DNA of 64,000 bases from the NCBI GenBank assembly GCA_951799445.1, contig OX637289.1, positions 24,924,245 to 24,988,244 on the forward strand. Reading direction: 5' to 3'. The notes under the pieces are model-generated. The model was given only the letters and a program-made list of their open reading frames with translations, made no database searches and had not been told where the DNA came from. The stretch is from Pseudisothecium myosuroides (Eukaryota > Streptophyta > Bryopsida > Hypnales > Lembophyllaceae). Position 1 is the first letter of the stretch. Each line of letters begins with the position of its first letter. A program made the position numbers and the translations under genes. Below, piece after piece: positions 52,126 through 63,219 of the stretch.

Positions 52126-53238
52126 AGCTGCAAAATTGAGAAGCAAATCACGACCAAACCTCTCAAGCAAATTCAAGCAAAAATGGCTTGAAAACGAGAG
52201 AAGAGCTGGCGCTAGTTCTCAGTCTAGCCAATGTGTCCATACAACCATGGTTGCTCCACAATTCGCTGCACCATTGCGGTGAAGCAAACACCGCATTGCA
52301 CAGCAATGTTGCTGTTTGTTGTTGTTGCGAAGGTTGAAGGATGTGAAACGATATCCACAGCCGCGGAAGGTCTTCTGCGAGTGCCGGTGTGAACAGAGCT
52401 GGGCTTAGGAGGTGGATAACCGGTTCCAATCTCCATACAATGGGGTAGACATTGCTCGTATAAGGTAGACACACCCATTTGCGTCCCTTTAAGAATTCTT
52501 CCCTCATGTGTAAATACGGTAGTGTACATTTTTTTTCTAGACTGTACTCTATTAGTACATGAGGACGGAATTGGGTGCAAAGGTGGGAATGGGTGCGTGT
52601 ACCATAAAAGTATATGTCTTTTGTCCAACCACAATGGAATGAAAGCAAATTGGTAGAATAACTAAGTCAATGAATCTATTGAAAATAATCAAATTTCAAG
52701 TTGTTTGATATTTTCTTAATGTTAGTCATGTTCTAAAATTGTTGGTTTTCCAATCCTCACAAATGCCACATAGATTTTAGTATTTGAAGTGGAAAATGAA
52801 ATTAAGGTTACAAAAACATTACCTTTTAGTATTTGGTCTCTCCAATTTACACAAACAAACATTTTACCTATTCTTTAATTGTCAATCTAACTTGATTACA
52901 TGTGTAGTGAGGGTCCCAAAAAGCATCTTTAGTACTACATCAGTTACTAGAAACTGCAATAATACTTGCATTTTGTATTCAAATCCCCTTTTTGTTAAAG
53001 TAAAACTACTCAGATAGACACAACGATGAATCCAATTGGTGTGTATTGTGATAAGCCGAGGGATAATATATACATACTTAGCTGAGGTGCCCACTACTTG
53101 CATGATCATATAACCATTACGCTAAATCATAGCCATTAAGCTTAATCATGCTTGCTGGCTGCTAATTCTAATAATGTCCACTATGTTTGTACAGGTGTTA
53201 AACTGGTATCCGTTACAGGTTAATTACAGGCTAATGTA
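52126..53238. promoter_or_regulatory. Intergenic region between FTSHI4 and the OSB-like locus
   Basis: Divergent spacing: FTSHI4 is read leftward from 52125 and the OSB-like locus rightward from about 53239, so both promoters should be here. No TATA box or other element is clear enough to call. Frames inside 52163-52648 (minus) have no recognisable product and overlap the likely FTSHI4 leader. Confidence 0.35.
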
Positions 53239-53891
53239 TTGCCGTGTGAATCCTTGGATGAATGCAGGCGGATGAAGGTCGTCAAAATGAAAGGTCCGAG
53301 AGTAGAAAACTCCAACACCCTCCCTTACTCAAGAGACCTTCTCAGTGTAGTTGTTGTTTGTGTTATTGCCAAGAATGTCGAGAATTCTGGAGCTGCCAAT
53401 GGATGTTGCACGAGTGTGGCGAGTGCACGTTGATCAAATGTCGTTGGTGAGAGGCTTGAACATCCCTGGAGTTAATGGTGCCCGGGGAGACATAGGGATT
53501 TGAAGGATAGTACTGACTTAGGGTTTTCTGGGTGCAGGCTCAAATCTTGCTGATGAACGTGTGGTTTGCGGTGATGGCGATCCAGCAAGTGTGCGATAAA
53601 CTGCAAGATGCTTGCGTCTACATCTGGCTACTGATTCAACAAGGAGAGGATTGCGCGAGGTTTGCAACAGGTAGCGCACAGTCGACTAAAACTCACAATG
53701 AGGGAATTAGGATTTCGGAAGGTGCAATGTTGCGGGGAGCCGAGTCTGAAACTTCTGTAGAGACCTATTGGAGGCAATTGGCAGATAAACCTGAGGACTG
53801 GTGGGATAATCAGGAGACACGGAAGAATCCTAGGGCTCCAAACTTTATGCACAAGTTTACAAGAAAGGCTCTTTGGTTGGACAATTGGTAG
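53239..53891 (+). pseudogene. OSB-like single-stranded DNA-binding protein fragment (PDF motif)
   Basis: OSB proteins are plant organelle single-stranded DNA-binding proteins that limit recombination. The frame ending at 53891 has a C-terminal segment WRQLADKPEDWWDNQ followed by NPRAPNFMHKFTRKALWL. This fits the PDF motif (W...WWDNR...NPk.PDFkhK...LWL) with Asn in place of Asp in PDF. Upstream, 53283-53430 reads TLPYSRDLLSVVVVCVIAKN in another frame, like the first strands of the OB-fold, and stops soon after. I could not join the two parts with convincing splice sites. The OB-fold core is also poorly conserved. Copia sequence begins just 20 bp after the stop. It may be a decayed copy, a truncated gene or a very diverged one. 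Confidence 0.45.
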
Positions 53892-53910
53892 ACGCCAGAT
53901 TGGGCCCGAG

Positions 53911-54375
53911 CTAAATTTCGGGTTTAGGAATTATGCCTGATTGGTATCTAAGTTTGGTGAAGCTATTGAAAAGTAGTCGTTTTGTGAGGAAATCAACTAG
54001 TTGGAATTTTGTCGACACATATCCTACTTGTATTTCGCTTGCCTTGGCAGTCTCCCGAATAAAGTGATGCTGAATTTTGATATGTTTGGTTCTGGCATGT
54101 AAGACTGGGTTTTCTACTAACTTGATACACGACTGATTGTCACTAAGGAGTGAAGTAGGATTGTCCATGTTGAAGCCGAGTTCTTGAAAGAGTCTTCGCA
54201 GGTGTACAATATCTTTTTTTGCGTCGGTGAGGACGCAGTATTCGGCTTCAGTGCTTGACAGAGATACGGTGGGCTGCATTTTGCTGCTCCACCCGATGCT
54301 GGATTCTCCAAACTGATGCAGGATTCTAGAAATTGATCTGCATGTGTCTATGTCCCTTCCCCAGTCAGCGTCAAC
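53911..54375 (-). pseudogene. Copia RNase H domain fragment
   Basis: Residues DADWGRD, then SLSSTEAEYCVLTDAKKDI, DNQSCIKL and HARTKHIKIQHHFIRE are the ordered motifs of copia RNase H, followed by the element C-terminus. The expected upstream join to reverse transcriptase is broken by the insertion at 54376-55120. Confidence 0.9.
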
Positions 54376-55120
54376 GGGTGATTGCAAGAAAGACTAGTAC
54401 TATTTTCCGTCACATTCAAAGTGACGAAGTTGTTTTCTGCTATAATTTTTGAAGGTTGAACCCGATGAACTTAAAATTTTGATTGGAAATGGCTAACTTG
54501 ATTGTAATCATATCCCTTATTTTTTAGAAATTTTAAAAAATCATTTTATATTTAAAAGTCAATTTTGCTAATTTGTCACACTTTGAGGTTTAGGGGTTTT
54601 TAGTACTAGGGAGTACCCAAAATTAATGATTTAGAGCTGAAATTTCTATGGTCTATTTCCATAGTAGAAAGTCATATTTCTACCAAAAGGAATTTAAAAA
54701 TAATTTATTTTATGTCCTCTACATGCGTGCAAACAGGGCTCCTTTGCGCGCACATTTTTGAACATTGAAGATGGTTTTTAGATAACTCTTTTCATGAAAT
54801 CCCTTCATCATAAAGTTCTCTCAAATTGTCAATTTTTATTTTTTTTTAATTCATGATTTCTATTTATTATTAATTTATACCTCATTGTATGTATTTTCTG
54901 TGACAAACTGCATTTTTTTCCAAATAGTACTGTTTCAGTACTTATTAGTAGTCATAGTACTCGCAACAGTACTTTCAGCCATCGATTTTTTAGATCAACG
55001 GCTAAGATTGTTTTCTTTCGCAGTACTCACAGTACTCACAGTACTCATAGTACTGAGCGCAAAAACTGCAATTTTGGCAAAACGCTACAAAAACTGAACG
55101 GTCTTTCTTGCAATCACCCC
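54376..55120. mobile_element. 745-bp TIR element inserted in the copia pol
   Basis: The ends GGGTGATTGCAAGAAAGAC and its complement (GTCTTTCTTGCAATCACCC) form a terminal inverted repeat of about 19 bp. The insert separates copia reverse transcriptase (ending about 55121) from RNase H (starting 54375), where related elements are continuous. The interior has repeated AGTACTCACAGTACTCA-type words and no coding capacity. I could not identify a convincing target duplication, so the superfamily is open. Confidence 0.65.
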
Positions 55121-56100
55121 GACGAAGGAGTGAAGGATACCATCAGAGTTTGAGACAGTAGAAGTCCGTGATCAGCTATCCCAGTGAGGTATCTAAGAAT
55201 GCGTTTGGCCACTTGGAAGTGTGCAACTTCGGGTTCCTGCATGTAGCGGAAAATGTTGCTTACAACGTAGCAGATGTTGGGGCTTGTATGAGAAAGGTAG
55301 AGTAGACTACCTACCAAAGATCGATACAATTCTGGGTTGATCTTGTCTGTCCCTGTGTGTTTTTGAAGCTGCTCCTTGGGGTCCATTGGAAGCTTTGTAG
55401 GGTTGTAGTCCTTGAGTCCAAATTTCTCCAGGAGCTTCATGATGTAGCCTCGTTGGTTGATAAAAATGCCTTGATTGGTTTGATGAATCTCAACGCCCAA
55501 ATAGTTGCTAGCGGCACCAAAATCAGTCATCTCGAATTCATCGTGAAGCTTCTGCTTTAGGTCAGCAATTCCACAGGCATCATTTCTGGTGATTAGAAGA
55601 TCGTCCACGTAGAGGAGGAGGATTATCAGTTTGCCGTCCTTCCTACTGAAATACAGATTTGGATCGTTTTCACTACGTGTTAGTTCTTGAAGCCATATGT
55701 TGATTCTATCATACCATGCCTTGGGTGATTGTTAGAGTCCATAGAGTGCCCTGTTTATCTTGCAAATCTTTGTAGAGTCGTCTGCTCCTGGGAATCCTTC
55801 TAGGATTTCCATTACAATTTCTTCACTAATGTTCCCATCCAAGAACGCAATTATAACGTCCATTTGAGATAAGGGCCAATTGTGTTTGGCTGCAAGTGCT
55901 AAAATCACAAGTATGGTGGACCATCTTACCACGGGTGCAAATACATCGTGGTAGTCGATGCCCTCCTTTTGCTGAAAGCCACGTGCTACAAGTCGAGCCT
56001 TCAATTTGTTGACTGTACCATTGGAGTTTCCCTTCGTTCTGAATATCCACTTGGCTGTGATCGGTCGTTTGTGTGTAGGTCTGTCGATGACGTCCCAGGT
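55121..56100 (-). pseudogene. Copia reverse transcriptase region (frameshifted)
   Basis: The 5' part (56004-55732) holds KARLVARGFQQKEGIDYHD and FAPVV motifs and ends NRALYGL. A stop follows (55730 region). The 3' part reads LYVDDLLIT (the YVDD catalytic box, about 55620-55590), NYLGVEI, YRSLVGSLLYL and RILRYL. The stop between the parts and the downstream insert show that it is dead. Confidence 0.9.
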
Positions 56101-56364
56101 CTGGTTCTTGAGAATTGACTAAACTTCTTTGTCAATTGCAGTCTTCCACTCCTTCTGCTAGCTTGCAGTCTTGAAGTCTATAGGCTCTTTTAGGACTTCA
56201 GAGAGAAGAGTCCAGAAGTCCTTGAGTTTAACGGATGGGACTCTGGTCCTGGTGGGATACCGACGAGCCGAAGGTCCTTTCTGTCTATCTGCAGGTAAGG
56301 GTGTTCTAATTTTCTGAGACGGGCTCTGATTTGCTAAGCGTGGAGACTGTATGGGTACTGTACG

Positions 56365-57291
56365 CTACATGGGATCTGTTTTTGATCTAGTTTCAGTGGT
56401 TTGAGCTAGGCTAATAATAGAGCTATCATTACTAGGGAATTCTGGCGCTTCGCTGAGAGGATATTCTGTATGTTCGGGCTGGCTTGGTTCTAACGGTGAG
56501 GCTTTGGGTGTAGGTTTAGAGAGATCAATGTCATGACTAGGTTGCTCTAAGGAATCTAAATTGGAAAATATAAGTGTATTTGAAATTGATTTAGCTGAGG
56601 CTAGGTACTGATATCCTACCTGTTGTTCATCAAATATGACATCCCGACTAATCAGAATCTTTTGGGAGGTTCGATCAAAGAGACGGTAAGCCTTGGTTTC
56701 ATTGTTGAAACCGAGAAACAAACATGTAATTGATTTGCTGTCTAGTTTTCTACGGTTCTCCTTTGGAATGTAAACATGGGCGATACAACCAAAAAATTTT
56801 AGATTTGTGACATCGGATATCGTACTTGTGTATCAGGCTTCAGGTGTCTCTCCGTTGTTTGCACAAGTTGGGCTCCGATTGACCAAAAAAGTTGCATGAG
56901 ATAACGCCTCAATCCAAAGGAAGGCGGGAAGATTGCAATTGTGGGAGATGCTTCTTGCTCTTTCCATTATGGTTCTGTTTCTTCTCTTAAAGACGCCATT
57001 TTACTGTGGTGAATTTGCCTAAGTAAGCTCGTGTTGAATGTCGTGTTGTTTATAGAGGTCGGTAAATTCTTCGGACAGGTACTCCCCCCCTCTCGATTGG
57101 AGCACAATTTTGGCAATGTGGCCAGGTTTGTCGCAGTTCTAACATATTAGAGGTGGGCAAGGTCTGTAGAAGCTTTGCCCCGGGAAGCCGCGGCCCCTTG
57201 TCGCATACGGCCAGCGTCCTCCTCGCGTCCGCGACATGTAGTAGGTATGGTCGCCTTTTGCTGAAAACTAGCAGCCAGTGCTTCCTCGTCT
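56365..57291 (-). pseudogene. Copia gag zinc knuckle joined to integrase remnant
   Basis: Near 57145-57110 a gag zinc knuckle (CYNCDKPGHIAK) is followed within a few codons by LQSRGG and, in another frame, GKF/EEFTDLYKQH, which is the middle of the integrase core. Protease and the first half of integrase, normally hundreds of codons long, are absent. Downstream (56721-56365) is the variable linker between integrase and reverse transcriptase, with FLGFNNETKAYRLFD. The segment is an internally deleted copy. Confidence 0.75.
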
Positions 57292-57296
57292 CCTAG

Positions 57297-57699
57297 TGTA
57301 ACGGACGTGCAGGATACAAGACAAGACAAGATGGTTTCCAGATAACAAGACTTGATATTAGAGTTCAAAAAGTACAAGACTAGAGCTTGAGTCAAGAGCT
57401 AAGATCAAGAAAGGTGTTGTCGAGACTGAGGACTACCTCAACCTCGACTCCTATATATACTATCAGCTAGGAGATTCTTCCAGAAGCTTCTACTATCTGG
57501 GAAGCTTCTCAAGAAGCTTCCCTCTAGCTTGGACGTCCTTCCAGAAGCTTCTTTCATTTGGGAAGCTTCTCAAGAAGCTTTCCTCCAACTTAGACGTCCT
57601 TCTAGAAACTTCCAGAAGCTTCTCCTACTTGGGAAGCTTCTCAAGAAGCTTCCTCTAACTACAAGTTTCTCGGAGGAGGTTCTAACTATGTCCGTGACA
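57297..57699 (-). repeat. 3' LTR of the gypsy element (403 bp)
   Basis: Matches the other LTR with about 16 substitutions, all transitions, and one 5-bp deletion. It contains the same HSE array (one five-box site at 57600-57622), TATATATA and AGTCTCGACAAC start region. On the element strand it is preceded by the polypurine tract at 57700-57713. Confidence 0.95.
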
Positions 57700-57713
57700 T
57701 CACCCCCTTTTCT
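57700..57713 (-). promoter_or_regulatory. Polypurine tract of the gypsy element
   Basis: On the minus strand AGAAAAGGGGGTGA lies directly before the 3' LTR. This is the position and composition of the primer for plus-strand DNA synthesis. Confidence 0.8.
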
Positions 57714-58329
57714 AGCGACGAGTTCCAATAGGAGCTCAAGTGGTCTTTGTTCTACATCTACAAGAAATAAAAAATGCGACGAACAGTCTCTATAATATAA
57801 GCTATTCGTTAATCTCTGGATAAAGATTGGACAGGGCCACTTAACCAATGATTGTGATCCCGACTTCCCTCTACTAGAAGAAATCCAAAGTACTGCTCCA
57901 TGTTGAGGCCTTCAAAACATCCTTGGAAAGTAACTTTTGGTCTATCAGGTTCGAGTCTTTCAACTTGTAGTAAGATTACTAGAGCTCGAGCGTCACGTTG
58001 AAGATTGCCATGCCATGGCTGTTCGGTATGTGGTCGTTTTCGTTGTGTCGAAGATTCGCCTTCGTCTTAAGGTTGTGGTGGAGGAGAATCTGCAGGTTGT
58101 AAAGGCTGATTTGGTAACTGTGACATAGAAAGTTCAAGCTCAGGCTCGGTAGTGTGCTCAGGATTTAAAGAGTCTCTAAAAATCCTCTAATTAGACATAT
58201 TGGAGTTTTTGCAAAAGCTAATCGAAGACTAAAATTTTCTATGACTAGAGTAAAAACTGTCTTGTTTGTATCAATTCTCCCCTCTTTATATCGAGTTTCA
58301 GGTGGGGAGGCTTCTCAAAGAAGTTATTG

Positions 58330-58705
58330 TTTAGATAGGCTACGGTTTATCAGGATAGCGTTGACGAAATTCATGTATCTTTTGCGGCGCATTGACTAAG
58401 TTCGTTGTTGATTCCCATGTACGTTCGTGAATGTCGTATCCACGTCAATGTACCAAATACTCCAACTTGTCATGTCTACGTCGTGAATCAAGTACCTTTT
58501 CCACCTCATATTCCTCATGATTATCTATTTCGATGGAAGGAGCTGGTGGTTGACTTCTTCTTGACAAATTTGACTCTTTATGCGGCTCAAGAAAAGAAAC
58601 ATGAAAGACTGGATGGATTTTCATAAATGTCGGAAGCTCCAATCGATAAGCAACGGGATTAATCTGCTTTTGAATGGAAAATGGGCCTAGCCGACAATAA
58701 TCCAA
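58330..58705 (-). pseudogene. Gypsy integrase C-terminus with chromodomain
   Basis: After the [13 protein letters not shown] segment typical of gypsy integrase tails comes [12 protein letters not shown] then KLEYLVH, the start of a chromodomain. An in-frame TGA stop occurs where the family has Trp, and the remaining residues (RGYDIHERTWES...) continue in frame behind it. The chromodomain would direct integration to modified chromatin. As it stands, the product ends inside the fold. Confidence 0.88.
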
Positions 58706-58747
58706 TTTGTCACATGGACGAGTAGTCTGAATGTTGCGTCGAAGGAG

Positions 58748-59371
58748 TTAAACTTTGTCGCCAACTTGGAATGGAGGAGATTCTTTGCGCAACACGTCTG
58801 CTGACATTTTGTAACGATCTTGAGCTGCTTGTAGATGAAGTTTCATCGTTTCATGAAACTCTGATAAATGCAAAGTCAAATCTTTGGCTGCCGGATTGTC
58901 CGTTTGAGAAATGCCGAATAAATCAAACTTCGGATGGTATCCATAGTTGGCATAAAATGACGTTTGTCGAGTAGAAGTGTGGATAATGTTGTTGTACGCA
59001 AATTCCGCCAATGTCAGATGTAAAGTCCAATCATCTTGTTGATAGTTGATGGTACAACGTAAATACTGTTCCAATACTTGATTTATGCGTTCTGTTTGGC
59101 CATCCGTTTGAGGGTAGAAGGTAGAAGAAAGTTTGATATCCACCTTTAAAGTTTCAAAGAGAGATCTCCAAAACTTGGAAACAAACTGAGGTCCTCGGTC
59201 CGATATGATATCGTTTGACAGTCCGTGATATCGATAATTATTGTTCAAGAAGAGCTTCGCTGTTTCTTCGCTAGTAATTGTCTTTTTGCATGATATAAAA
59301 TGCGCCATTTTTGTAAGTCGATCCACAATTACACATATGGAATCAAAGGACTTGGATGGAGGTAAGTCCAT
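58748..59371 (-). pseudogene. Gypsy integrase catalytic core
   Basis: The D,D,E residues are visible in order: VIVDRLTKMAHF, IISDRGPQFVSKFW and PQTDGQTERIN. The reading frame is open across the core and ends at QVGDKV with a stop. The zinc-binding HHCC part lies upstream (about 59714-59400) in disrupted frames. Confidence 0.9.
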
Positions 59372-59748
59372 AATAAAGTCTATCGAAATTGAAGATCATG
59401 ACCACTTTGAAATGGATAATGGCTAGAGAAGTCCATGCGACCGATGTTGAGGATTCTTAAAACTTGAACAAGTGTCACAAGTGAGTACAAAGTCTTTGAA
59501 AGCTTTCCACATTTGAGACCACCAAAAATCTCGAGACACGAGCTCTAGTGTTTTGTTGAATCCAAATGTCCAGCGGCAGGAAAATCATGTCGAGTTTGAA
59601 GAACTTGAAGGCGCAAGAGACCTTCAGGAATGTATGAACGTTCTTCAAAATACAAGAAGTTGTCCGAAAATTTGAAATTGTCGCCATCACGGTGAGACCG
59701 ACGCTTGATGTCAAGAACTAGAAGATCCAAAGTCGATGCTGCACGAAC

Positions 59749-60273
59749 TTAGTCAAGGAACGAAGAATCAACTGGCATTGCCATAGTTATTGCACAAAGG
59801 TGAAATTGCTCGGGCTTAAGGAGAGTCATTTGTTGTTGGTTGTATGCAGCTTCTCTTTCTTTTGGTACCAAGTATGATCTCCGAGACAAGGCGTCTGACA
59901 ACCCTTGTTGCTTTCCGGGACGATACGTGATAATAAAGTCAAAGCGAGATAAAGACATATTCCAACGAGCTTGACGTTGATTCAGAACACGAGCAGACAT
60001 GAAATATTCAAGATTTTTGTGATCTGTATATACAGTCACCCGATGTGACGCACCTTCAAGTAAGTGGCGCCCTTCTTGAAATGAGTCCACAATAGCAAGA
60101 AGCTCCTTGTCATGAATCTTGTAGTTAATCTTAGCAGCTGAAATTTTTTTCGAATAGAACGCGACGGGGTGAAGTCTTCCTTCTTCCCCCATTTGCGAAA
60201 GAACTGCTCCTAATGCAAAATCTGAAGCATCCGTTTCCATATAAAATGGTTTCAAAAAGTTTGGATGGGTCAA
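59749..60273 (-). pseudogene. Gypsy RNase H domain
   Basis: Contains TDASDFALGAVLSQ, KELLAIVDSFQEGRHLLEG and VYTDHKNLEYF, then the tether RQARWNMSLSRFDFIITYRP. Stops separate it from the reverse transcriptase upstream and from the integrase zinc region downstream. Confidence 0.9.
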
Positions 60274-60306
60274 GATTGGAGCAGTTGTAAAAGCTGACTT
60301 TAAATG

Positions 60307-60921
60307 TCAAAAAGCCTTCTTTGCTTCAGGTCCCCAATCTAGTTTGTCTTTGCACATTAACCGAGTCAGTGGAGCTGCTACTTGTGAGTAATTTTTGATG
60401 AAGATCCAATAGAAGTTGACAAATCTAAGAAAACACTGTACATCGCGTACTGTTCGAGGAGTTGACCAATCTGTAATAGCTTGAATTTTCTTTGGATCCA
60501 TCAATAGGCCTTCGTTGGAGATGATATATCCAAGAAACTCCACTTGCGTTTGATGAAATACGCATTTTTCTAATTTGGCATATAATCCAGCGTCTCGTAG
60601 CTTTTGTAGCACAAATTTTACGTGTCGTTCATGTTCTTCAACATTTTTGGAATAAATCAAGATGTCGTCAAGATAACATACGACAAATTGGTTCAAAAAT
60701 TCGCGGAAAATATCATTCATCAAGTGTTGAAAAATAGCTGGTACATTTGTAAGTCCAAATGACATAACATTATACTCAAAATGTTCATATCTTGTTCGGG
60801 ATGCTGTCTTCCATTCGTCCCCTTTTTTTATGCGTACCAAGTTATACGCTCCACGAAGGTCAATCTTGGTATAGATTTTGACTTGTCCAAGTTGATCAAG
60901 AAGTCCAGATATTAACGGCAA
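60307..60921 (-). pseudogene. Gypsy reverse transcriptase, fingers and palm
   Basis: Shows [34 protein letters not shown] and the catalytic [10 protein letters not shown] box, then [19 protein letters not shown]. The first part of the domain ([19 protein letters not shown]) is in the upstream frame, which ends in a stop at about 60928. Confidence 0.93.
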
Positions 60922-60927
60922 AGGATA

Positions 60928-61725
60928 TCAATTTTTTACCGTTAATTTATTCAGACCTCGATAGTCAACACACATTCGTAAAGATTCGTCTTTTTTCTTC
61001 ACAAAAAGTATTGGCGCACTAACTGGAAATTTGGAATGTTGAATGAAGTTCTTTGCAAGATTTTCGTCAATATACTCCTTCAATGCTGAAAGTTCATTCT
61101 GCGACAGGTTGTGGATTGGACCAAATGGCGGCTGAGCTCCATCTTCAAGATCAATGGCGCAATCGTATGGCCGATGATCCGGCAAAATGCTGGGGTTCTT
61201 CTTTTCAAAGACATCTCCAAATTCTTCATACTGACTTGGAATACTTGATAAAGTATTATTGTTGTCACGTACTGGGGTTGCGTAAATGATATAGGGGTTG
61301 TCCTTTTTTGCTGCTTTAATAAAAGCTCTAGCTCCAATAAGTACGGGCTTGGCACTTGAAGACGCTGGAAGAGATTTCGTTACTGAAGTTTCTAGAGAAA
61401 AGGATAGACTTCGTGACTTCCAGTCTACAACTGGATTGTATTTTTCGAGCCAAGAAAATCCTAAAACCACGGGGTTAGATGGAGTTTTGATCACATTAAA
61501 TATGATCTGACTTTTATGCCCCTCGAATGAAACCTCTAATGGTTTAGTTTCATAAGTGACATCGCCCGAAGATAAGGTCCGACCGTCTATGGCTTTTTCA
61601 TGTACAGGGTTTGGTTTCTTGACTAAAGGAATCTTGTGACGTTTTGCAAATTTCTCGTCCATAAAACAAGCTGAAGCTCCAAAATCTAAAAGGGCATGAA
61701 TCCGTAACTTCTTTTTAGAGCCCAA
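60928..61725 (-). pseudogene. Gypsy protease and start of reverse transcriptase
   Basis: The aspartic protease motif reads [15 protein letters not shown]. The position after the catalytic Asp is Phe where the family has Ser or Thr, so the active site is probably damaged. The C-terminal [17 protein letters not shown] box and the reverse-transcriptase entry [12 protein letters not shown] follow. The frame ends in a stop after KLTVKN. Confidence 0.9.
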
Positions 61726-61817
61726 ATGTAGAGGTACGGTAAAACAATGAGAAGGTTGAGAAGAAAGGTGAGGACCTAAATTCGTCTGTAAATCTGAAGG
61801 CTCGAGCTACACGGTCC

Positions 61818-62834
61818 CTACTGTGGCTGAATGTCCTCGTTTTCCGGTATATGTACAGCTTTTGTCTTGAGAAGATGTTTTTTGTGCTTCTTCTGGCAAT
61901 TGGTGGCTTTGTAGCCAGGGCCTCCACAATATAAACACAAATCTTCATCAAGACGACATTTCTTTTCTTGAGCGATAAGTGGTCCAAATCGTACAACATC
62001 AATTTGCATGTCCTCAGGGCCTTCGGAATGTATGCTTGTTATAAGTGTTGCCTTGACTGTTGGCGAGATGTTTGTTTGTGCGGTTGGCATAGTCCATGAT
62101 CGTCGATCTTGACGCCGTTGAAATAATCGATTGTCACATTTTATTGCTTGACTTATGACTTTGTTGAGTGTCTGGGGATCAGGAAATGATAATAATAAGT
62201 CCTTGACGTCGTCTCTCAAGCTCTATTGAAATTGACTCATGAGTGCTTCTTCGCCCCAATTGATGTCGCAAGCAAGTTGTCGGAATTCCGATGTATATAG
62301 CGAAGCTGAGGAAGATCCTTGTCGTAAAGAACGAACTTTAGTTGTTGCCCAACGGATCTTATCGTGTTCTCCAAATGCTTCAGAAAATGTTGCTAAAAAT
62401 GTCTCGAAGTTGTTGAGAATTGAAGATCTTTTCTCAAATAGCGGTGAAAACCAAGATAAAGCTTGTCTAGTGAGCAAGCTTCCAATCAAGCCCACCCTTG
62501 ATTCGTCTGTCGAATATCGTTGAGGTTGAAGAAAAATGATGAGCTGAACTTGATTCATAAATCTTCGAAATTTTGTTCTAGAACCATCAAACTCTTTGGG
62601 AAGACTAATCTGAGGCTCCTTTGCGGTTGAAATGTGTGAATCAAAGTGTTGAGCAGGTACACTTATCCTCAAAATTGAAGCAAATGGAATGGATTGAGAT
62701 GCTTCAACCGCTCTTACGTTTGTATTTGCAGCAAAGTCTTCAAGAACATTTGTCCACATGGACAAAGAATCAATAGCCTTCAAGATGAAATCTAATTTAG
62801 GTGCTACTGAATTGGCGTCTTTGCTTCCTGACAT
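61818..62834 (-). pseudogene. Gypsy gag (capsid and zinc knuckle)
   Basis: Starts MSGSKDANS at 62834. Capsid-like words are PKEFDGSRTKFRRFMNQVQL, ALSWFSPLFE and LYTSEFRQLACDINW. A TAG stop at about 62220-62222 splits it. The second part carries a zinc knuckle CLYCGGPGYKATNC in which the metal-binding His is Tyr. Confidence 0.9.
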
Positions 62835-63206
62835 CTTGATTCACTCGGCAAGAATACTAAAAGGATTGAGTTACTGATCAAGAACCAATTTAGAGATGGG
62901 TAATCCTCAATCTCTAAATATCAAAGTTGTTTTTAAGAAGGGCGGTAGTCCGTACGCAATCAAGAATAACTTTGTTGAGAAAAAATAATATTAATTTAGA
63001 GGAGGGTAGTCTGCAACCTCTAAGTGCTTCAATATTTTCAAGAAGGGCGGTAGTCCGCACACAATCAAGAAAAAATCAAGCTCAAATATTAGTTTTGCCC
63101 TTGGTCCTTTCAATGACTAACACGACAAGGTTTGAACTGAACTAACACTCTGTCCATTTGCTAAGAGGGCCGAAACCAAATTTTGCAAAGCAAAATTTGA
63201 AGAGTC

Positions 63207-63217
63207 AGTCTCGACAA
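63207..63217 (-). promoter_or_regulatory. Self-complementary primer-binding site of the gypsy element
   Basis: Lies two bases inside the 5' LTR. The minus strand reads TTGTCGAGACT, the exact 11-base complement of AGTCTCGACAA at 63355-63345, the predicted RNA 5' end in the LTR. A tRNA primer site would normally begin TGG (pairing with CCA), which is absent. This is the arrangement of Tf1-type self-priming. Confidence 0.75.
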
Positions 63218-63219
63218 AC

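Noticed and set aside
52163..52648. 161-codon minus-strand frame upstream of FTSHI4
   Set aside because: No known domain; it overlaps the probable leader and promoter of FTSHI4.
63200..63219. tRNA-Met primer site for the gypsy element
   Set aside because: The usual TGG start is absent, and the site instead matches the element's own RNA 5' end over 11 bases.
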